This document shows positions 57,463-59,305 of a DNA stretch of 59,305 nucleotides, piece by piece. The position numbers and the translations under genes were made by a program. The DNA is from Gammaproteobacteria bacterium (GTDB lineage Bacteria > Pseudomonadota > Gammaproteobacteria > SZUA-152), in contig JAADGF010000025.1 of the NCBI GenBank assembly GCA_013152545.1, forward strand, positions 55,119 to 114,423, read 5' to 3'. The first letter of the stretch is position 1; every line of letters begins with the position of its first letter. Below the pieces are notes generated by a model, which had not been told where the DNA came from, ran no database searches, and was given only the letters and a program-made list of their open reading frames with translations.

Positions 57463-59120
57463 TTGGCTTTAGGCAGTTATTCCGCTTGATCTATATAAAC
57501 CGGGTACTGGTCCGGCATGGATTGGATGAGGTAGTTTTAGCGACGCATTTGCTACGCCCGATACGCTTCCTCTATTTTCTATCGCCCTGGAACTGGTTTC
57601 GAAAGCTGGATGTCCCCACCGGAGTAAGATTCCGTCGTGCACTGGAGGATTTGGGGCCAATGTTTGTCAAATTCGGGCAAATATTATCGACACGGCGCGA
57701 TCTGCTACCCGACGATATTGCAGAAGAACTGGCAAAGTTACAAGATCAGGTGCCCTCTTTTCCAGGCTCTCATGCCCGACAAATTGTGGAAAAAGCTTAT
57801 AACAAGCCGATCGAACAGGTTTTCAAGGAATTTGACGTAGTCCCTTTAGCCTCGGCTTCCATTGCACAGGTGCATGCCGCTACCTTGTTGGATGGTACTA
57901 AGGTTGTGGTTAAAGTTGTACGGCCTCAAATTGAAGCAATTATTCGCCGTGATCTTGAATTGTTATATACAGTGGCAACGTTAGCTGAACGTTATTCCAG
58001 TGATGCCAGACGGCTAAGGCCGATGGAAGTAGTGGCTGAGTATGAAAAAACCATTATCGATGAACTTGATTTGCAACGGGAAGCGGCGTCTGCGTCACAA
58101 TTAAAACGTAACTTTAAAACATCAAAATTATTGTTTGTACCGGATATCCACTGGTCACTAACGAAACGCAACGTCATGGTCATGGAGCGTATTTCAGGTA
58201 TACCCGTAAGTGACATAGCAACCTTGAAGCAGCATGGTATTGATTTGAAAAAACTGGCGGCAAATGGCGTTGAGATTTTCTTTACCCAAGTATTTCGAGA
58301 CAGCTTTTTTCACGCTGATATGCATCCAGGTAACATCTTCGTAGCACCGGATGGCCAGTACCAAGCCGTTGACTTCGGCATCATGGGCACCTTGGGGCCT
58401 GAAGACCAACGCTATCTTGCAGAGAATTTTTTGGCCTTTTTCCGTCGAGATTATCGTCGCGTGGCAGAACTGCATGTGGAGTCTGGCTGGGTTCCGGAGC
58501 ACACTCGGGTTGAGGAATTTGAATCCGCCATCCGTACCGTGTGTGAGCCCATATTTGAGCGAGCGTTAAAAGACATATCGTTTGGTCATTTATTATTACG
58601 GTTATTTCAAACAGCACGACGATTTAATATGGAAGTCCAGCCACAACTCGTGCTGCTGCAAAAGACGTTACTTAACATCGAAGGTTTGGGGCGTCAACTA
58701 TATCCGGAGCTGGATTTGTGGCAAACAGCGAAACCGTTTTTAGAACGTTGGATGAGCGAGCAAATTGGATTGCGCTCGTTGACTCGAAGTATAAAAATGA
58801 ATGCGCCACAGTGGGCGGAAAAAATGCCGGAAATACCAGTACTGTTGCATAATGTGCTTTCACGCCTGGAAAAAGGCGGCCTAACGGGCGATAAAGTACT
58901 TTACGAAAGCGTTGAAAAGTTGCGGCAAGAAATGCGTCACTCTAACAAACAGACCTATCGGGTCATTGTTGGTGCCAGCTTTGTGATTAGCGCAGTATTA
59001 ATGCAAGGGCTTGGCGGCCAAGAGCAATTAATGTTTGGTAACGCTCCGGTGTTAACCTGGATGTTAGGGGGGTTAGGGGCTCTTATTCTGATTTTTTCTT
59101 GGCCTGCGCAACGTTTTTAG
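57459..59120 (+). CDS. ubiB: Ubiquinone biosynthesis protein kinase-like UbiB
   Basis: UbiB is an atypical kinase/ATPase needed for ubiquinone synthesis. The KxGQ motif ([23 protein letters not shown]), the Ala-rich loop [16 protein letters not shown] (invariant Lys), [10 protein letters not shown] (catalytic Asp/Asn) and AVDFGIMG (metal Asp) are in order. Two C-terminal transmembrane helices end the protein. The length is 553 residues. It closes the ubiE-RDD-ubiJ-ubiB run. Confidence 0.97.
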   Translation: MIGFRQLFRLIYINRVLVRHGLDEVVLATHLLRPIRFLYFLSPWNWFRKLDVPTGVRFRRALEDLGPMFVKFGQILSTRRDLLPDDIAEELAKLQDQVPSFPGSHARQIVEKAYNKPIEQVFKEFDVVPLASASIAQVHAATLLDGTKVVVKVVRPQIEAIIRRDLELLYTVATLAERYSSDARRLRPMEVVAEYEKTIIDELDLQREAASASQLKRNFKTSKLLFVPDIHWSLTKRNVMVMERISGIPVSDIATLKQHGIDLKKLAANGVEIFFTQVFRDSFFHADMHPGNIFVAPDGQYQAVDFGIMGTLGPEDQRYLAENFLAFFRRDYRRVAELHVESGWVPEHTRVEEFESAIRTVCEPIFERALKDISFGHLLLRLFQTARRFNMEVQPQLVLLQKTLLNIEGLGRQLYPELDLWQTAKPFLERWMSEQIGLRSLTRSIKMNAPQWAEKMPEIPVLLHNVLSRLEKGGLTGDKVLYESVEKLRQEMRHSNKQTYRVIVGASFVISAVLMQGLGGQEQLMFGNAPVLTWMLGGLGALILIFSWPAQRF

Positions 59121-59137
59121 AAACATCCACGCTCCTG

Positions 59138-59170
59138 CACCTAAACCTCAAACGCCTATGGGTATATATA
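59138..59170 (-). repeat. Solo end of element B after ubiB
   Basis: cacctaaacctcaaacgcc and 'tatgggtatata' match the right terminus of element B (48340-48367). No left end is present. Confidence 0.55.
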
Positions 59171-59199
59171 AGGAACAAGGCCGCAGGATACTTCCCTCT

Positions 59200-59216
59200 C
59201 CCCCAAAAAAAGGGGG
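59200..59216 (+). terminator. Weak hairpin downstream of ubiB
   Basis: ccccc, seven A, ggggg forms a short stem 80 bases after the ubiB stop. It may help terminate the ubi operon; there is only a short T-rich stretch after it. Confidence 0.3.
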
Positions 59217-59281
59217 TATTGTGGCTTAATGAATCTGTACACCCATATGGGATAAACTAACCCACAAAGAAGGTGTATACA

Positions 59282-59305
59282 ATGACGAAAAAGAAACCGA
59301 GTTAT
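59282..59305 (+). CDS. Start of a gene cut by the window end, possibly a transposase
   Basis: ATG at 59282 follows AAGGTG by about 8 bases and reads MTKKKPSY to the window edge. Lys-rich starts of this kind occur in IS3-type OrfA proteins, and the gap before it holds an element B end. Eight residues are not enough to assign a family. Confidence 0.35.

Overview
The window is a stretch of chromosome from a gammaproteobacterium with moderate to low GC. Gene content and order point there: pilMNOPQ, bioB-F-H-C-D with a divergent comF, ftsY-ftsE-ftsX-rpoH, dut-algC-argB-pyrE, dapF-DUF484-xerC-hslVU, and ubiE-ubiJ-ubiB. A pyrophosphate-dependent phosphofructokinase (pfp) sits beside a membrane pyrophosphatase (hppA) and a soluble pyrophosphatase, an arrangement known from methanotrophs and sulfur-oxidising chemoautotrophs. 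I cannot name the species. No rRNA, tRNA, CRISPR array, prophage or complete insertion sequence was seen.

Layout. 1-472: fragments of three repeat families. 473-6175 (-): type IV pilus genes pilMNOPQ. 6427-9033 (+): penicillin-binding protein 1A. 9077-9616: IS1-type transposase remnant next to a palindromic element. 9802-17204: biotin synthesis (bioA, bioB, bioF, bioH, bioC, bioD) with comF divergent from bioB and a candidate BirA operator between them. 17607-21047: two paralogous lipoproteins and an outer-membrane protein of unknown function. 21542-25513 (-): ftsY, ftsE, ftsX and rpoH, with a perfect CIRCE (HrcA operator) just upstream of rpoH. 26318-29216: an M16 peptidase pair, one active and one apparently inactive. 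29592-34854: dut, algC/pmm, argB, an unknown secreted protein, pyrE. 35059-40636: xthA, aroE, phosphate transport (pit and its DUF47 partner), hemB. 40883-47085: adk with a lysine-rich tail, pfp, hppA, ppa. 47258-49400: moaE, moaD, moaC. 49477-54641: dapF, DUF484, xerC, hslV, hslU. 54774-59120: DUF971, ubiE, an RDD protein, ubiJ, ubiB. The last bases may begin a transposase gene.

The housekeeping genes are ordinary. The unusual layer lies between them: at least six families of 110-200 bp fold-back (palindromic) elements without open reading frames, called A to F here. They fill many intergenic gaps and in two places are nested (A inside B near 13.1 kb, B inside E near 48.2 kb). Two families show paired base changes that keep their stems, and one element supplies the stop codon of aroE.

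Four other points deserve attention. The adenylate kinase carries a C-terminal histone-H1-like Lys/Ala tail, with a strong internal Shine-Dalgarno and ATG that could make the tail as a separate protein. The CIRCE before rpoH suggests that HrcA controls the heat-shock sigma factor. The HppA residues fit the K+-dependent class, with a glutamate at the Na+-pump position. Two related lipoproteins of unknown function lie in tandem.
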